Virus record (IMG/VR): IMGVR_UViG_3300012683_000002 | Coordinates: 1-60,888 of that record | Origin: a virus | Reading direction: 5' to 3' (one strand) | DNA length: 60,888 nt | Part shown: in pieces, positions 58,901 to 60,888 of the stretch | How the letters are laid out: every line of letters begins with the position of its first letter | How positions within the stretch are numbered: position 1 is the first letter of the stretch | Program-made: the position numbers and the translations under genes | Notes under the pieces: generated by a model | The model's input: the letters and a program-made list of their open reading frames with translations, nothing else | Told to the model about the DNA's origin: nothing | The model's database searches: none

Positions 58901-59181
58901 GCGACGAGATTTCTGACTACCACCGAAGTCTCCGTTTAGTGCACGCCGCTGAGCGCATCGCCGACGCACTGGCAAAGCTCGCGGGTCTGGAAGAGAAAAA
59001 GTTTCAGAAAGCCTATCCCAAAGAAAAACCGCGCCGTCCAGCAGTGATTGAGAGACCTAGCGATGAAAAAAAAGAGCAATACAGTGACCGCGCCGACTCA
59101 GAGTGGATCGGCGAAACCGAACAAGTTGCCAGCCGCTTCCAAAAACGCTTTGACGATTCCAAAAGCGAACCTCAACCGTAA
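58897..59181 (+). CDS. Hypothetical helical protein overlapping terS
   Basis: 94 residues from GTG 58897 (GTGA overlap). Helical front (SLRLVHAAERIADALAKLAG) and charged tail. Its last 119 bases overlap the next gene in another frame. Could be a packaging accessory. Confidence 0.5.
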   Translation: MSDEISDYHRSLRLVHAAERIADALAKLAGLEEKKFQKAYPKEKPRRPAVIERPSDEKKEQYSDRADSEWIGETEQVASRFQKRFDDSKSEPQP

Positions 59182-59770
59182 AGAAGCGGCTCTGTACCGG
59201 ATGGAAGTTAGTCCCGAAGAACTCGCGCTATGCCCTCCACTCTCCCCAATTTTCGGAAGCCGCCCAAATATCCTAGCCGCCGTCGAAGCGCTGCGCTTTT
59301 CTATCAAGCCTGTAGCCGCTGAATTTCTCCGCGTGTATGATGCGGTTCCGATTGAAGACCGCAGGCACTTGGCAAACGACCGCTTGCTCGAAGCGGTTGC
59401 CGTGAAAGCGAAAGTGGATTTCTCGGAACTCTTGGGGGAAATGATCTTTTCCTTTCGTTCGGCGCAGGCCCAAAAAAGCGCGGTCATGGCAATGGCCGAG
59501 CACCCTGACGTACTCCGCGCAAGTCTTCTGTACGCGTGTTCTCCTGGAGGCGTGCAGGACCGCAGAATGCTCCATGAAGCAGTCGGATTCCTGCCGACGC
59601 CGAAGGGAATGAACCTGAATCTGAACTTCCCGCAAGGCGTGCAGCAGCCACCGCCGAAAGATATTGTTGAGGATGTCAGTCCAGACGTGAACGACGTGTT
59701 CCCCATGATTACCGGGCCGCAGCAAAACTGGCAGGATCGCAGGCAAAAAATGTTGTCGCGAGAGAATTGA
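59063..59770 (+). CDS. Terminase small subunit (putative)
   Basis: 235 residues from ATG 59063 (GAGAG upstream; TTG 59048 also in frame). A basic, Ala/Lys/Pro start and a helical centre (FRSAQAQKSAVMAMAEHPDV, then SPGGVQDRRMLHEAVGFLPT), then an acidic end. Immediately before terL (TGATG overlap), which is the usual place for the DNA-recognition subunit. No HTH was obvious, so identification is mainly by position. Confidence 0.6.
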   Translation: MKKKSNTVTAPTQSGSAKPNKLPAASKNALTIPKANLNRKEAALYRMEVSPEELALCPPLSPIFGSRPNILAAVEALRFSIKPVAAEFLRVYDAVPIEDRRHLANDRLLEAVAVKAKVDFSELLGEMIFSFRSAQAQKSAVMAMAEHPDVLRASLLYACSPGGVQDRRMLHEAVGFLPTPKGMNLNLNFPQGVQQPPPKDIVEDVSPDVNDVFPMITGPQQNWQDRRQKMLSREN

Positions 59771-60888
59771 TGTACTCGCCAAAGATCATTCAGAAGACTC
59801 TCGACGACTTCGCGGTACGCGAAGGCTGGAGGCCAGAACCGCAGTCGCTTTCTAGGGTCGAAGAATTCTCCAGCTATATCGACAGCATCATCCGCATCGA
59901 AAAAACCCAGTCCAGCCGCTACATCGACTTCAAACCGGAAGTGCGGCTAACGGAAAAACGGAAAAAAGAAATCCGTGACTTTATCGTCAACGAACAGTTC
60001 ATGTGCTTCGCGGACTCAAGTTATTGGGAGACGCGCTACGCCTACATCTGCGATGAGGCCGGAGAAGTATTCAAATTCAAGAACCGCAAGTCACAGGAAA
60101 TCTTTGACCGTATCCTTGATCCGTTCGACGAGCAGCAAGTAGCCATCGAGTTGTTTTGCATGAAGGCTCGACAAGTCGGCATCAGCACGAAAGTCGCGCT
60201 CAAGTTTCTGCACCGCTTACTCTTTCTCCCGAACACGCAAGGCGTCATGGCGTCCGTGAAAGGCCGAACGTCGATGCTGTTGGCTCGCATCCTCGATACC
60301 TGCTGGCAGCGGCAACCGTTTTGGCTCGTGCCGCCACAAAGCGGAACGAAGATGGACAAGCCGCAGTGGGCGAACGGTTCGATTCTCTCTATCCAGTCCG
60401 GATCTCAGGCAGTCGGAATCGCGCAAGGCTGGACGCCGCAGCTCGTCCACATAACCGAAATTGCCGACATTCCCGCTCCAAAAAAGACTTTAGAGGAAGG
60501 CTTGTTCCGCGCCACGCACTCAACTCGAAAACTGTTTTTCGTGCTGGAAGGCACGGGCGGAGATGCAACCAGTTGGCAAGCCGATAAGTGGCGTTACTAC
60601 AAGGCGCAGTGGGGTAAGGGTGGACGCTTCATGCCTATGTTTATTACGTGGCCGTGCGCGAGCGACCTTTATCCCGAAGCCGATTGGCTGAAGAAAAACC
60701 CGATCCCGGAACCGTGGGAGATGCGCGAGGAAACAAAGCGCATGATGCACAAAGCGGAACTCTACATCCGCTCGACCGATTATTTGGCTCGGATCATGGG
60801 CGGGAACTGGAAGATGCCGCGCGAGCAGGCGTGGTTCTGGGAAACGAATTTTACCGAAGCTCTAGCGAGCCACACCGTCAAAGTTTGG
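59770..60888 (+). CDS. terL: Terminase large subunit, N-terminal part (continues at base 1)
   Basis: Residues 1-332, plus the repeated end. Walker A-type KARQVGISTKVALKF is near 132-146; Walker B-type LVHITEIADIP is near 225-235, with the catalytic Glu in TEIA. The frame is open to the window end and continues at base 1. Together with the nuclease half it makes a 714-residue motor protein. TGATG overlap with the small subunit. Confidence 0.93.
   Translation, partial: MYSPKIIQKTLDDFAVREGWRPEPQSLSRVEEFSSYIDSIIRIEKTQSSRYIDFKPEVRLTEKRKKEIRDFIVNEQFMCFADSSYWETRYAYICDEAGEVFKFKNRKSQEIFDRILDPFDEQQVAIELFCMKARQVGISTKVALKFLHRLLFLPNTQGVMASVKGRTSMLLARILDTCWQRQPFWLVPPQSGTKMDKPQWANGSILSIQSGSQAVGIAQGWTPQLVHITEIADIPAPKKTLEEGLFRATHSTRKLFFVLEGTGGDATSWQADKWRYYKAQWGKGGRFMPMFITWPCASDLYPEADWLKKNPIPEPWEMREETKRMMHKAELYIRSTDYLARIMGGNWKMPREQAWFWETNFTEALASHTVKVW
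60766..60888. repeat. Terminal direct repeat, right copy
   Basis: Identical to 1-123; marks closure of a 60,765-bp circle. Confidence 0.95.

Overview
The window is one complete circular tailed-phage genome. Its first 123 bases are repeated exactly as its last 123 (1-123 = 60766-60888), so the true circle is 60,765 bp, and the large-terminase gene runs through the join (59770 to the end, continuing at 1-1149). Several genes point to a podovirus-like virion: a portal, scaffold, major capsid protein, adaptor- and nozzle-like proteins and three long ejection-type proteins are present, and no sheath or tape-measure gene was recognised. The host is probably an acidobacterium. This is inference from the style of the fibre proteins (chitobiase C-terminal-type repeats, a choice-of-anchor-D-like domain) and from a PEP-CTERM protein, both common in Acidobacteriota; no host sequence is present.

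Layout. 59063-1149 is packaging (small and large terminase). 1146-5061 is an HTH protein, an unknown protein and four overlapping glycosyltransferase genes inserted between terminase and portal. 5096-13066 is head formation: portal, small accessory genes with an orphan LuxR-type HTH, two very small basic proteins, scaffold, capsid and adaptor. 13044-26239 holds four large, translationally coupled genes, each with a Sec signal peptide: a sialidase-like propeller, a fibre, a LamG lectin and a 2408-residue beta-helix protein. 26224-28669 is a second orphan LuxR HTH and a lysis cassette (membrane proteins, M15 endolysin, lipoprotein). 28673-40343 is the remaining tail and ejection proteins. At 40318-41143, on the minus strand, lies a moron-like pair: a coiled-coil protein and a PEP-CTERM protein.

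41251-50423 (plus strand) is the early operon: ribbon-helix-helix regulator, RecT/Bet annealase, exonuclease, a 640-bp non-coding structured region, replication-type proteins, HNH proteins and many small zinc-ribbon proteins. 50438-55327 (minus strand) holds a serine recombinase, zinc ribbons, a PAP2 membrane phosphatase, a secreted miniprotein and an RFC-like clamp loader. 55328-55911 is a divergent control region with a phased array of GTNAC pentamers next to an AT-rich tract, a candidate origin or operator. 55912-59181 holds a third RHH regulator, small genes, a three-way-junction RNA candidate, an XRE repressor-like protein and a DEDD exonuclease.

Themes. (1) At least seven products carry export signals, suggesting the phage remodels the host surface as well as building virions. 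(2) Four promoters sit only 7-8 bp from the start codon and would make leaderless mRNAs. (3) Regulation appears layered: three RHH proteins, an XRE protein, a 14-bp palindrome repeated exactly four times, and two structured RNA regions. No CRISPR array, tRNA gene or DNA polymerase was recognised.
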